Shown piece by piece: positions 24,990 through 34,198 of a stretch of 64,000 bases of DNA. The notes beneath the pieces were generated by a model. The model saw nothing but the letters and a program-made list of their open reading frames with translations. It searched no databases and was not told the DNA's origin. The position numbers and the translations under genes were made by a program. The stretch is from positions 1 through 64,000 of the forward strand of contig CAITYF010000120.1 in the NCBI GenBank assembly GCA_903896545.1, read 5' to 3'. The number at the start of each line of letters is the position of its first letter. Position 1 is the first letter of the stretch. The stretch is from an uncultured Myxococcales bacterium. Its GTDB lineage: Bacteria; Myxococcota_A; UBA9042.

Positions 24990-27947
24990 TTAGTGCTTCT
25001 TGTGGTGCTTGTGCGCCGGGTGTGCGCCCTTCGGCGGCGCGGCGCGCTTGGCCGGGTGAACCACCGCGGACGCGAGCACGCGGTCACGACCGTGCTTGCG
25101 CGCCGACTTTTTCGCCTTCGCGGCTACCGGTGCCACCTTGCCGTGAGGCTTCACCACCTGCGCGGCCTTGGCGTGATGCGCCTCAACGTGGGCCGTCTTC
25201 TTGGGCTTTTCCACCAGCGAGCCGTGCGCGATGACCGCCACCGCAGGCTTGACCGGCGCGGCTTCGGCCACTTCCTGCATCTCCGCCTTGTGCTCCACCA
25301 CGGCCACGACGGGCTTCTGTGCCGCCTGCGTACTCGCGTTCGACGACGGCTCCGTTGGCGGCTCATCCTGAGTCGGAACCGCCTTTTGCGACAGCGCAAA
25401 GGCGTGGAGCGTCTCGCCGTCGTACAAGTTGCGATAAACGGCGATCGACGAGCACACACGCTTGGCGTAATCGCGCGTCTCGCGGAACGGGATCGACTCG
25501 ACAAACAGGTCCAACGGCCAGTCGCCGCGCGTTTTGCGCCAACGACCAACAGCACCGCCGCCGGCGTTGTAGCCCGCCGCCATCTGCGCTTCGCGCTCAA
25601 AGCGTCCCAGCAGCGACTTCAAGTAGCGCGCGCCAAGGCGCACGTTCACGGAGGGCTGGCGTAGCGTCGTCGCGTCCGCGGTCAAGCCCAGCGGCTTGGC
25701 CATGGCTTGCGCGGTCGGCAGGATCAACTGCAGGAGGCCGATCGCTGCGGCGTGCGACTCCACGCGCGGGTTGAAGCCGCTTTCGCTGCGACCAATCGCC
25801 CAGACAACCGACGGATGCAGGCCGAATTCTTGTGCGGCCGCCTCGATCAGCGAGCGAAACGCGCGCGGGTAGGCAATTTCCCAGGCCAGCTTGTTGCTTT
25901 CGGACGGGTACCGCGTGGCAAAGCGCCGAAGCGCGTCGCGACCGGTGGCGTGCGACGACGTCCACCGCTCGGCTTCATCGTCCAGAGCGGCGCGCGCCCA
26001 GGCACCAGACGGGTCGCCCGCCGCCCACTTGTCCATCGGCGCCACATCCCGTCCAAGACCGGCGGCGTCGAGCAAGTCACCCGCTTCATCATGCCAGCCC
26101 AGTTGCCCCAGCAGGCGGGCGCGCTGGACGTTTGGATCCGCGAGCAGCTTCGCCGTCAGTTGCGGACCCGCCGTCAGCGGTTCCTTGGGCAAGTCCGGCA
26201 TCTTTGCGCCCGACGCCTGCAACTGCGCCAGTGACATCGTCGCATAGTAGCTCAGCGGGTGGCGCAGCACGACGCGCTTCCAGCGCTCGATCGCCGCATC
26301 GTCTTTACCCAGCGCCTGAAGCGCGCGACCTGCAAAGTAGTCTGCGCGACCGCGGGCCCAGTCACGGTCGTCGTAGCGCGCCGCTGGGGCGTTCGCCGCA
26401 CGCGGAGCAAAGGCCGTTGCGGTCGGCTCCGAGTCGCGTACTTCGACGAGCTTGTCGAGAATCTTCAGCGTATCTGCCCACTTGCCAGCGACCATCGCGT
26501 CCATGGCAAAGCGCCAGGCCATGACGTCGACGATGTCGCGCTCGGCGTAATCATTGGCCGAAGTCGCGCCGTGCGCTTTCAACTTGGTCGCGGCGTCCGG
26601 CAGCGTCGCCAGATGCAGGAGCGTCTTCGTGTCGTCGGCTTCGAGACCAGTCAGTCCGGCTTCGAGCGCCTTCTTCAGGTCCGTCGTGCCATCCAACTTG
26701 CCTTGCAGAAGCCGCGCGCGCCCCAGACGCCACAGTGCATCGCCGGGCGCGAGCGAGTCCTCGTCCACAACAAGCTGCTGAACATCCGCGCTCGTGCAGT
26801 CCTCGATCACGGATTCCAGAAGCGCGATCGACGCATCGAGCTCGCCTTTGCGATCGTGCGTGTGCGCCGCCCACGACCGCGCGTGGCACCGCACCGGCAA
26901 CGCGACGTTCAAATCCTTGGCAAGCGCCTCCAAAGCCGGCGTCGCGCGACTGTAGCGCCGCCGCTGCGCCGACCAAACCAGCGCGTCCAGCACCGCCGCG
27001 GCGTCCTGCGGGCGCTTCTTCAGACGCGCCTGCCACACCGCATCGCTGCCGCCGATCAGAAAATCGACGGCTTCCTCGGTCTGCGCGCTCTTGCCAGCGA
27101 CGTCGATCAGGGTTTGCGCCATTTGGACCGCGTCATCGGCGCGACCGCGGGCGTGCGCCAAGCGCATCGCCTCCAGCTGCTGCTTGCGAAACAGCGCGGT
27201 ACCCGACGCAACGTGTACCTGCGCCAATGTGTCCGCCGCGAGTTCGAACTGACCGCTGCGCCGCAACGCGCGCGCCTTGAGCAACAGGTTCTGCGGTTCG
27301 GTTCGATCCTTCAGGAGCGCCAACACGACCATCGCGAGACCTTGATCGTCCGCGCGCGACGCCAGAAAGCTCAGCGCTTCACCGCCCAAGACCGGATGCG
27401 TCGTCGCGATCTTTGCCGCCGCCAGCGCGCCCGCACTGTCCTTGGCGTAGATCCGCGTTTGTACGTAAAGGAACGCCAGAAGCGGCCGTTCTTTTTCCGG
27501 ATCCTGCTTCCCCAAGGCGGTCCATGCCTTGCTCGCTGGTTCCAGCGCGTCTTGAAATCGACCTTCGTGCCAAGCCGCCCACGCCTTGCGCGCGTCGGCG
27601 TCGCGGAACGGGTTGGACAGATCGCCCAGCTTCACCGATTCGCCGGACTTCGTGTTCGCGTCGTTCTTGACGACCTTATCCACGTCCACCGCCCACTCAG
27701 CGGGCAGATCGGGCATCAGACCAAAAACCAGACCAATGCGTTCAATCACGCGCCAAGGCGAGGACGGCGGCGGATCGATCGGCGCGCGATGCACGACCGC
27801 AACAGCGGCGAACGCAATGGCTACGCACAGGAGGAAGAGCGCGATCCACGCACGCCTACCGCGAAAAACACGGGTCGAAGCGCGGGACTTGCGATCAGAA
27901 CTGGACGAAGAACCGCCGCTGCTGGCCGAATCGGTCTGGCCAAACAG
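24990..27947 (-). CDS. Membrane-anchored lytic transglycosylase (SLT domain) with TPR-like body
   Basis: The protein has a signal-anchor helix (AWIALFLLCVAIAFAAVAVV) preceded by a basic stretch, a long alpha-helical TPR-like region of about 600 residues, an SLT lytic transglycosylase domain, and a Lys/His/Ala-rich basic tail. The SLT domain shows IGRSESGFNP (catalytic Glu), AAIGLLQLILPTAQAMA, NVRLGARYLKSLL and AAGYNAGGGAVGRW. Architecture resembles soluble lytic transglycosylase Slt70. The start is unresolved: the frame is open to GTG/ATG at 28307 but there overlaps a better-supported small gene, and no ATG, GTG or TTG lies between that gene and the anchor helix. CTG 27947 is shown as a placeholder. 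The probable role is peptidoglycan cleavage from the inner membrane. Confidence 0.82.
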   Translation of the reverse strand: MFGQTDSASSGGSSSSSDRKSRASTRVFRGRRAWIALFLLCVAIAFAAVAVVHRAPIDPPPSSPWRVIERIGLVFGLMPDLPAEWAVDVDKVVKNDANTKSGESVKLGDLSNPFRDADARKAWAAWHEGRFQDALEPASKAWTALGKQDPEKERPLLAFLYVQTRIYAKDSAGALAAAKIATTHPVLGGEALSFLASRADDQGLAMVVLALLKDRTEPQNLLLKARALRRSGQFELAADTLAQVHVASGTALFRKQQLEAMRLAHARGRADDAVQMAQTLIDVAGKSAQTEEAVDFLIGGSDAVWQARLKKRPQDAAAVLDALVWSAQRRRYSRATPALEALAKDLNVALPVRCHARSWAAHTHDRKGELDASIALLESVIEDCTSADVQQLVVDEDSLAPGDALWRLGRARLLQGKLDGTTDLKKALEAGLTGLEADDTKTLLHLATLPDAATKLKAHGATSANDYAERDIVDVMAWRFAMDAMVAGKWADTLKILDKLVEVRDSEPTATAFAPRAANAPAARYDDRDWARGRADYFAGRALQALGKDDAAIERWKRVVLRHPLSYYATMSLAQLQASGAKMPDLPKEPLTAGPQLTAKLLADPNVQRARLLGQLGWHDEAGDLLDAAGLGRDVAPMDKWAAGDPSGAWARAALDDEAERWTSSHATGRDALRRFATRYPSESNKLAWEIAYPRAFRSLIEAAAQEFGLHPSVVWAIGRSESGFNPRVESHAAAIGLLQLILPTAQAMAKPLGLTADATTLRQPSVNVRLGARYLKSLLGRFEREAQMAAGYNAGGGAVGRWRKTRGDWPLDLFVESIPFRETRDYAKRVCSSIAVYRNLYDGETLHAFALSQKAVPTQDEPPTEPSSNASTQAAQKPVVAVVEHKAEMQEVAEAAPVKPAVAVIAHGSLVEKPKKTAHVEAHHAKAAQVVKPHGKVAPVAAKAKKSARKHGRDRVLASAVVHPAKRAAPPKGAHPAHKHHKKH

Positions 27948-27963
27948 CGACGCGGTCGTCGGT

Positions 27964-28125
27964 TCAGCGAATGGTCGGAAGCGAGAACTTTTCGCCCAGA
28001 GCGATTTCCAGCTTCTTTTCAGAGGCGATGCGCTGATCGCGGGCGATGACGCGCTTGCGCTCTTTGCCGGCGCTGACGCGCTTGGCTTTGCGGATGCGAT
28101 CGGTCGAGCGTGTTGGCGATGCCAT
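27964..28125 (-). CDS. Small basic protein, 53 residues, unknown function
   Basis: This short frame begins at ATG 28125 with a good ribosome site (TCTGGAGTTTCCC) and ends at TGA 27964. The protein is strongly basic: it opens MASPTRSTDRIRKAKRVSAG, continues with KERKRVIARDQRIASEKK, and ends in KFSLPTIR. Codon third positions in this frame are more GC-rich than those of the overlapping transglycosylase frame, which supports real coding. It sits directly upstream of the transglycosylase, so translational coupling is possible. It may bind nucleic acid by virtue of charge, but I do not recognise a characterised family. Confidence 0.6.
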   Translation of the reverse strand: MASPTRSTDRIRKAKRVSAGKERKRVIARDQRIASEKKLEIALGEKFSLPTIR

Positions 28126-28345
28126 GGGAAACTCCAGAAATCGAGCGCGGAACTCGCGAGGTCAAAGTGTGGGATCAGATGCGAGCCCAGAAATCCAGCA
28201 CTTGCGGCCGTCTGGCGCAAAGCGGGGGCACGAGTTTGACCAAAATCGGCTCTCGCGTCAAGCGCGAACACGTCCGGGAACACTGTAGCATCGAATCCTA
28301 CGGCCACCGGGCCCTCCGTGTCCGCGAACGAGGCCGTCGCGGAAG

Positions 28346-28603
28346 CTAGCCGTCAATGCGGCGCAGGCGATCGATCACGGCCTGCTGACGACGCACGTGG
28401 CCGATGGCCTTCTGCTCAATCGCCGCGATCTGCGCCTGTACGTCCGCGTTCACGGCGGTGTGCGCCTGAATCTGGCCGTCCGTCGCCATGCCAATGCCGT
28501 AACGCATCCGCAGGACTTTCTCTTCCTCGCTCGTCAGGTTCGCCTGGCGCAGCGCCACGTCGACTTCAACGCGTGTTTGGGTCTGTGTCGTTGTCTTGCT
28601 CAC
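28346..28603 (-). CDS. Stand-alone sigma-70 region 4-like protein
   Basis: 85 residues from GTG 28603, preceded by GGAGAGCATT; an upstream in-frame GTG at 28615 overlaps that site. Residues from about 23 on read LTSEEEKVLRMRYGIGM, nearly identical to the start of region 4 in primary sigma factors (LTAREAKVLRMRFGIDM in E. coli RpoD). The alignment continues through the helix-turn-helix to IEQKAI, matching IEAKAL. The residues that contact the -35 element in RpoD (Arg, Glu, Arg, Gln of the recognition helix) are replaced by Gln and Ala here. Regions 1-3 are absent. It could bind the RNA polymerase beta-flap without reading DNA, acting as a decoy or regulator (inference). It is separately transcribed from the genes on either side. 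Confidence 0.75.
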   Translation of the reverse strand: MSKTTTQTQTRVEVDVALRQANLTSEEEKVLRMRYGIGMATDGQIQAHTAVNADVQAQIAAIEQKAIGHVRRQQAVIDRLRRIDG

Positions 28604-28912
28604 AATGCTCTCCACGACTGGGTTGCCCCCAGCCCTACCAATGTACGATAGGCCGCCGATCGCGCAATTTTTTCCAGCATTTCACCGCATCTGCGGCCAG
28701 TTGTCGGCGGAGCGAACGCGCAAGACCGCAAGATCGTGAGCAGAGCCACAGGGCGGTTGACCGGACGCTATCTGGTCGAAAGCACGGCAGAATATGAAGA
28801 GTTGTGAGAAGTAGACGCGACGTGCTGAGAGGCGAAAGCCGACGGCGACGCGTCTTGATCAAGAACTGCGGGGACTTGCGGGCGGAAGCCGCGGCGGCGC
28901 GGGGAGCAGGAG
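28604..28912. other. Intergenic region upstream of the sigma-4-like gene
   Basis: A 309-base gap between two minus-strand genes. No supported gene was found. On the minus strand, TTGCGC near 28667 and TACATT near 28645, 16 bases apart, form a weak sigma-70-like pair upstream of the GTG start at 28603. No T-tracted terminator for the FHA/sigma-54 gene is evident. Confidence 0.35.
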
Positions 28913-30259
28913 CTAGGCGGGGCGCACCAGATCCAGCTTTTTGATCAAATATTCCAGAGATTTGCGATGCAGCCCGGTCGAGCGCGCCGCAGCCGACACG
29001 TTCCACTGGTGGCGATCCAGCGCGCGCTGCCAGTACTCGCGTTCAAAAGCGTCGATCAGCCGCGCCTTCGCGTCCTTGAACGGCAGCTCGAAGGCTGCCT
29101 CCGGGTGTTCCAAGGCAACGGGCGCACTCAACCGCTGCGGATCCAACCGCACGTGCAGCTCCTTGCCGTCCGACAGCACCGCCGCCCGCTCGATCTGGTT
29201 CTTCAGTTCGCGCACGTTGCCCGGCCACGGGTAGGCCTGCAGCTGTTGCATCGTCTCAAAGGAGATCGTGAGCGCGCCTGGACGCGGGTTACGCGCCTGC
29301 GTGTCGGCCAAAAAGTGGCTGACCAGAAGCGGAATATCCGACTTGCGGCGACGCAACGGCGGCAGCGGCACTTGGATCACGGCCAAGCGGTAGTACAGGT
29401 CTTCGCGGAACGTGCCGTCCTTGACCATCTGCGCCAGGTCGCGGTTCGTCGCGGCCACGATGCGCACGTCCACGGTTTGACGCTCGTTGGAGCCCACCGG
29501 CTTCACTTCGCGTTTTTCCAGCGCGCGGAGGAGCTTGGGCTGGAGATCCAGATCCAACTCGCCCACTTCGTCCAAGAAAAGCGTGCCGCCGTGCGCTTCC
29601 GCCATCGCGCCTTTGCGGTTCTGGATCGCGCCGGTGAACGAGCCTTTGACGTGGCCAAACAGCTCGGACTCGACCAGATCGCGCTGCACGGCGGAGCAGT
29701 CAAAAATGACGAACGGCCCCTTGGCACGCCGCGAGTGTTGGTGGATCGCCTCCGCGACGAGCTCCTTGCCCGTGCCGGACTCGCCATCGACCAGAATCGT
29801 GCTGTCGGTCGGCGCCGCGCGCGCCAGAAGCGCGAAAATCTCGCGCATTTCCGGTGATTGCCCCAGCAAGTTGCCAAATTGTGGTTCGCGAGACAGCGCG
29901 ACTTCGTGAAGCTCCGCCAGCTGCTCAAACTGCAACTCGGACTGCCCCAAGCGCAGCACCGCCGTTGGCCCCAGGACGGCCTCCATCAGCCGCGCGCCGG
30001 CGAACCACGTGCCGTTCTTCGACTCCAAGTCGCGGACGCGGTAACCCGTGCGCTCGCCGTCGATCTTCAGGTGATTGCGCGAAACTGATGGATCGTCCAG
30101 CACCAAGTCGTTGTCAGGCGCGGAGCCGACGTACACGAGCCGCCGATCAAACGTCTTTTCCAGTCCTGCGTTGGGGCCCGAAAGCACGCGAAGCCGATAC
30201 TTCGGAAGCGTGTAGCGTTCGGCAAAGGTAGCGGCGGTAAGCGTGCGGGTCGGCTGCAT
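28913..30259 (-). CDS. FHA-domain sigma-54-dependent transcriptional activator
   Basis: 448 residues from ATG 30259. An FHA domain occupies about residues 22-112 (VGSAPDNDLVLDDPSVSRNH and RVRDLESKNGT), the phosphothreonine-binding core. The AAA+ domain follows: Walker A GESGTGKE at 159-166, GSFTGA at 206-211 (the sigma-54 contact loop, with Ser in place of the usual Ala), Walker B GGTLFLDE at 224-231. A C-terminal Fis-type helix-turn-helix ends the protein (WNVSAAARSTGLHRKSLEYL). Known: this architecture is common in Myxococcota, where Ser/Thr kinase input replaces a receiver domain. The kinase gene lies 39 bases upstream in the same direction, so it is the likely signalling partner. Confidence 0.95.
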   Translation of the reverse strand: MQPTRTLTAATFAERYTLPKYRLRVLSGPNAGLEKTFDRRLVYVGSAPDNDLVLDDPSVSRNHLKIDGERTGYRVRDLESKNGTWFAGARLMEAVLGPTAVLRLGQSELQFEQLAELHEVALSREPQFGNLLGQSPEMREIFALLARAAPTDSTILVDGESGTGKELVAEAIHQHSRRAKGPFVIFDCSAVQRDLVESELFGHVKGSFTGAIQNRKGAMAEAHGGTLFLDEVGELDLDLQPKLLRALEKREVKPVGSNERQTVDVRIVAATNRDLAQMVKDGTFREDLYYRLAVIQVPLPPLRRRKSDIPLLVSHFLADTQARNPRPGALTISFETMQQLQAYPWPGNVRELKNQIERAAVLSDGKELHVRLDPQRLSAPVALEHPEAAFELPFKDAKARLIDAFEREYWQRALDRHQWNVSAAARSTGLHRKSLEYLIKKLDLVRPA

Positions 30260-30298
30260 GGTGGCCAATCGTACCGCTTTCACTCCCACGCCGACAAC

Positions 30299-31936
30299 TC
30301 AGGGGAGGAAACTAAAGCCCTTCAACTTCTGATAGTCCCCCGGCGTGAGCTCCACCTGAGTCGTCTGGGCGGCCTCCGACCCATCGGGATCCCGCGCCAC
30401 AATCGTGTGTTTTCCAGGCTTGAGTTGTAGGACGTAATGGTCACCGCCCGAAGTCGCTGCACGTTTTTTGCCATCGACCGTGATCACAGTCGACGCAGGC
30501 AGGACGCGAAACTCAACAACTCCCCACTTTGCCGCGCTCTTCGCTTCAGCGCCCACGCTCTTCGTGTCAGCTGCCTTCACTTGCACCGGCGGGTCGTCGA
30601 GCTCGGCGACTTCAGGCGTCGGATCCGCAGCAACTGCAACCGCGGTCGGCGACGGCGGAAACGGCGGCGGCACGGGCGCGGGCAACTCCATCGGCAGGAT
30701 GCCCGCGGTCGGCTTTGCGGCTTCGATCGGCACGCGCGGCGGCTCGAAAGCAGCCACATTCTCCGTGCGCGACTGCCACACCCAGAGCGCCACACTCAGC
30801 ACGAGCACGCCCAGCAGCAGCGCCCAGTGGGACGTCCTGTGCGGCGGTGACTCCTGACCCAAAGCACCGGCTTCCATCGCGGATCGGACGCTGGCTTGCG
30901 ACTGCTGCACGACTTCGATGCCAGGCAGACTCAGCGTGCCCGTAAACTCGACCGGCGACTGGCCCAGGAGCCCGATCGTCTGCGCCAAGGTCTGGTCAAA
31001 ACTGCCGGCGCGCGCTGCCAGAACGTCAAACGCGGGCGCCAGTTCAGCCGCCAGACGACGCGCGGGCGAGAGCTCACCCGCTTCAGCGAGCAACCGGTTG
31101 GCGCGATCGGCGACCGTGGCTGCCGACGTTGGACGGAGCGCTCGGTCAAATTGCGTCAAGTCTTCCAGCAGTTGCCACGTACTCGGCGCGACGCGCCCCT
31201 TGAGTCCGGCAAGTTTGGTCGGGAGCAGCGCGTACGCTTCGCCAAGAGATTCGGGCTCGCCCACGTCCAGCGCGCGTTGGCCTGAGAGCCACTCGACGGC
31301 GCACAATCCCAAGGAGAACAAGTCACTGCGACCGTCGGCCCGCTCTTGTCGCGCGTGTTCAGGGCTCAGATACGGCAGCTTTCCGCGCAACGCACCAGCG
31401 GACAGCCGCGCAACCATCGCGGTACGCGCCACGCCAAAATCGACGAGCTTCACGTGACCGTCGCGGCGAACCATCACATTGGACGGCGTCACGTCGTGGT
31501 GAACGATCCCCAGCGGCTTGCCATCGGGACCGCGCCGCGTCTGCGCGTGATCGAGCGCCTGAGCCACCGCGCGAATAATCTCCAAAACCGCGAGCTCACT
31601 CAGGACTTGACCGTCTTCCGTCATCGGCAACGCGCGTTGCACGGCCCGCAGGTCAAAGCCCTCGACGAACTCCATCGCCAAGAAATAGCTCTCACCATCC
31701 TGACCGAGATCCAGAATCGCGGCGATATTGGGGTGGTCCAGCGCTTCAAGGAGCTGACCTTCGGCGATGAACTGACGAATCAGGTCCTGATCGGAGGTCA
31801 AGTCCTGACGCAACGTCTTGACGACGACGCGCTTGGCAAAGCCAGCCGCACCCTGCGCTTCCGCGAGGTACACTTCGCCCATGCCGCCCGTCGCCAGATG
31901 GCGGACCAGCCGATAGCGACCGATCTCCGTTTGCAT
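30299..31936 (-). CDS. Transmembrane Ser/Thr protein kinase
   Basis: 545 residues. The Hanks-type kinase domain spans roughly 5-280: glycine loop ATGGMGEVY, Lys40 in VVVKTL, catalytic loop HHDVTPSNV with Asp148 and Asn153, DFG at 166-168 and LPYLSPEHAR. The HRD Arg is replaced by His, so activation-loop control may differ. One membrane helix lies at about 365-382 (WALLLGVLVLSVALWVW), followed by a Pro-rich linker and a C-terminal PEGA-like beta domain (EFRVLPASTVITVDGKKR). It probably senses an envelope signal through that domain and phosphorylates the FHA activator encoded just downstream (inference from adjacency). Confidence 0.93.
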   Translation of the reverse strand: MQTEIGRYRLVRHLATGGMGEVYLAEAQGAAGFAKRVVVKTLRQDLTSDQDLIRQFIAEGQLLEALDHPNIAAILDLGQDGESYFLAMEFVEGFDLRAVQRALPMTEDGQVLSELAVLEIIRAVAQALDHAQTRRGPDGKPLGIVHHDVTPSNVMVRRDGHVKLVDFGVARTAMVARLSAGALRGKLPYLSPEHARQERADGRSDLFSLGLCAVEWLSGQRALDVGEPESLGEAYALLPTKLAGLKGRVAPSTWQLLEDLTQFDRALRPTSAATVADRANRLLAEAGELSPARRLAAELAPAFDVLAARAGSFDQTLAQTIGLLGQSPVEFTGTLSLPGIEVVQQSQASVRSAMEAGALGQESPPHRTSHWALLLGVLVLSVALWVWQSRTENVAAFEPPRVPIEAAKPTAGILPMELPAPVPPPFPPSPTAVAVAADPTPEVAELDDPPVQVKAADTKSVGAEAKSAAKWGVVEFRVLPASTVITVDGKKRAATSGGDHYVLQLKPGKHTIVARDPDGSEAAQTTQVELTPGDYQKLKGFSFLP

Positions 31937-31954
31937 CCCGATTCAGTCCCCGGT

Positions 31955-32806
31955 TCAGGCCGCTTGGGTCTCGAGCCACGATACGATGTCTGCAAGCACG
32001 CGCGCACGGTCCGCTTGAGGCTCGTTGATGAGCTCATGGTAGAAGCCAGCGTAGGTCTTCACCGTCAGCGCGCGACCTTCCACGCGCCGCAGGAATTCCA
32101 ACGTCTGTTGCGAGTCGATGATGCGATCCCCATCGCCAATGACCGCCAGCAGCGGCACATCCCGCAGCGCTTCCGGCTTCGCCAGCGTCTGCGCCTGCGC
32201 GCCCAAGAATTCGGTGTACCAGCGTGCCGTCGCGACCTTGACGTTCAGCGGGTCGGCGTCATAGGCCCGCACTTCCGCAGGATCGCGGCTGATGTCCTCC
32301 GGCGGCAAACCAGACGGCACACGCAGCTTTGGCGCGAACTTGGACGCAGCGACCGCGAGACCGGACTTCCACCCTGGAATCTTGACCTTGTTGACCAAGC
32401 CGGGGTTGGACAGGATTACGCCCTTGAGCGTACCCAGGCCATGCTGCTGCACGAACTTCGCAACAATCAGACCGCCCATTGAGTGGCCAAAGAGGTAGTG
32501 CGGCCCCGGCAGCTTGCGCGTGGCGTCGTCAATGACGAGCGCGAGGTCGTCGAGGTAGCTGTCAAAGCGCTCGACATACACGCGCGTGCCGCCGGAGCGG
32601 CCATGACCGCGGGCGTCAAAGGTCGCAGCGGCGAAACCGGCGGGCAGAAGCGCGTCGATCAGGTGACCGTACCGGCCGCCGTGTTCGGCAAAACCGTGGT
32701 GGATGATGACGGTGCCCTTGGGTGCATCTGGCAACCAAGCGCGCGTCTGCAATTGCAGACCGTCGGCGGTCGTCAGTGTGCCAGATTGGGTGGGAGCTTG
32801 CGGCAT
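31955..32806 (-). CDS. Alpha/beta hydrolase, monoacylglycerol lipase-like
   Basis: 283 residues. Typical Hydrolase_4 features: oxyanion block HHGFAEHGGRY, nucleophile elbow GHSMGG, DARGHGRSGG, acid in VIGDGDRI and catalytic His in GFYHELINEP. No signal peptide, so it is cytoplasmic. Similar enzymes hydrolyse monoacylglycerols or lysophospholipids. It ends 18 bases before the kinase gene and may belong to the same four-gene transcript, although no functional tie is evident. Confidence 0.9.
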   Translation of the reverse strand: MPQAPTQSGTLTTADGLQLQTRAWLPDAPKGTVIIHHGFAEHGGRYGHLIDALLPAGFAAATFDARGHGRSGGTRVYVERFDSYLDDLALVIDDATRKLPGPHYLFGHSMGGLIVAKFVQQHGLGTLKGVILSNPGLVNKVKIPGWKSGLAVAASKFAPKLRVPSGLPPEDISRDPAEVRAYDADPLNVKVATARWYTEFLGAQAQTLAKPEALRDVPLLAVIGDGDRIIDSQQTLEFLRRVEGRALTVKTYAGFYHELINEPQADRARVLADIVSWLETQAA

Positions 32807-32848
32807 GAATCCTCCTCAGCACCGTTTCAGGCGCCGGTTGTGCCGAAC

Positions 32849-33994
32849 TTACTTGGTAGCGGGAGCGGCTGGCGGCACGACGGGCGCCGTGGCAGCCAAC
32901 TTCTCGGCCTTGAACACGCCTTTGAACTTGCCGTCGGTACGCTGGTTGGTCCACGCGCCCGACAGGCCGCCGTTCGCTTCCAACTTGCCAGACAGCTTAA
33001 AAGACTCGCCCTGTAGCTCGCCGGTCACAGCAAACGTACCGCCGGTCACAGCGCCGGTGAGCGGGAGGATCGCGGGCGGCTGCGGACGACCATCGGGCGC
33101 GGGGGGCGCGATGCCAACCCACTGAACAGCGCCCGTCAGCTTGCCAACGCGCTCTTCCAGCCGCACGGACGCGTTGCGATCGCCCGAAACCACACCGTTG
33201 TACACAGCGTTGGCGGGCGGCGGCGCGGCGATCACCGCGGCACCAGGTGCATCCGGGCACTTCGTGGCGCGCGCTGCGTACGCCTGCTGAATCACCACGG
33301 GGAAGCGCGCGAAGATCACGCCGTAACGCGAGAATTCACCGGCCGTCATGCCGTTATCCGCAAAAATCTTGGCCGCCGCTTGCGCGTGCCCCAGATCGTC
33401 GGTCTTGCCGTCCGTGCCCTTCAACTGCTTCTGCAGGCAGGTCACGTCGACGAACACCTTCACGTAGGTCTCGATCGTCTTGCCCTCGATCAAGCCGATC
33501 TCCGGCGCGTATAGGCACGTTTCCGTCTCGTCCTTCAAACGCGCCGTGGTCGCCGTGTGGGCGTCCGCCAAACGCACGGAATCACGCCATTTGTCGCGTT
33601 CCAGCTCCGCCGCGTGGTCTTCTTTTGCTTCTGGTGCCAGCTTGGCTTTCGGGTCGACCTTCTGGAAAACCGCGTCCAGATGCATCTCCGGCTTCTTGCC
33701 TTTGGTCCAGTCAATCGCCATGCGTTCCGCGGTCTTCTCCGCCACGCCATACTTCAAAGCGCACTTTTGCAGCAGCCGCGCGCCGTAGAACGTGTCAAAC
33801 GGCATGCCGAAGTCGGGCGGGGGCGGCGGCGCGTCAACTGCGGCGGTCGGCGACACGGCTTCGGGCACGTTCACGGCCTTTTCACCCGTAGCCGCAGTTT
33901 CAGCTTTCTTTTCGGCCTCTTTCTTGCCACAGCCGGTGGCGGCAAGGGCAAGGCTGGCAACGAGGAAGCCAGAAGCGAGCAAGCGACAGTTCAT
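32849..33994 (-). CDS. Lipoprotein of unknown function
   Basis: 381 residues with a lipobox (LALAATGC, Cys22) followed by a Lys/Glu-rich linker and a Pro tract. The central part is helical and contains several Cys; the C-terminal 130 residues look beta-rich (VVSGDRNASVRLEERVGKLT, then GTFAVTGELQGESFKLSG), as in small lipocalin-like or DUF-type beta domains. It is the first gene of the minus-strand run leading to the hydrolase, kinase and activator, 42 bases before the hydrolase. I do not recognise a named family. Confidence 0.75.
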   Translation of the reverse strand: MNCRLLASGFLVASLALAATGCGKKEAEKKAETAATGEKAVNVPEAVSPTAAVDAPPPPPDFGMPFDTFYGARLLQKCALKYGVAEKTAERMAIDWTKGKKPEMHLDAVFQKVDPKAKLAPEAKEDHAAELERDKWRDSVRLADAHTATTARLKDETETCLYAPEIGLIEGKTIETYVKVFVDVTCLQKQLKGTDGKTDDLGHAQAAAKIFADNGMTAGEFSRYGVIFARFPVVIQQAYAARATKCPDAPGAAVIAAPPPANAVYNGVVSGDRNASVRLEERVGKLTGAVQWVGIAPPAPDGRPQPPAILPLTGAVTGGTFAVTGELQGESFKLSGKLEANGGLSGAWTNQRTDGKFKGVFKAEKLAATAPVVPPAAPATK

Positions 33995-34198
33995 GATTCA
34001 CCAAGTCCAAAGAGTTGAAGACGACGCATAAGGTCCGCGGGCGTTGCAACACCGCAGAATGCGAAAGTCTGCCACGGACAGCGCGGATACTCCACACCGG
34101 ATCAAAGGGACCTTACGCTCCTACACTCGGCGCATCCCCGCGCGCCGCTGAAACTGCTACACTCGCACCCCGCGCCCGCGCCGGTGCCGGAAGCTCCG

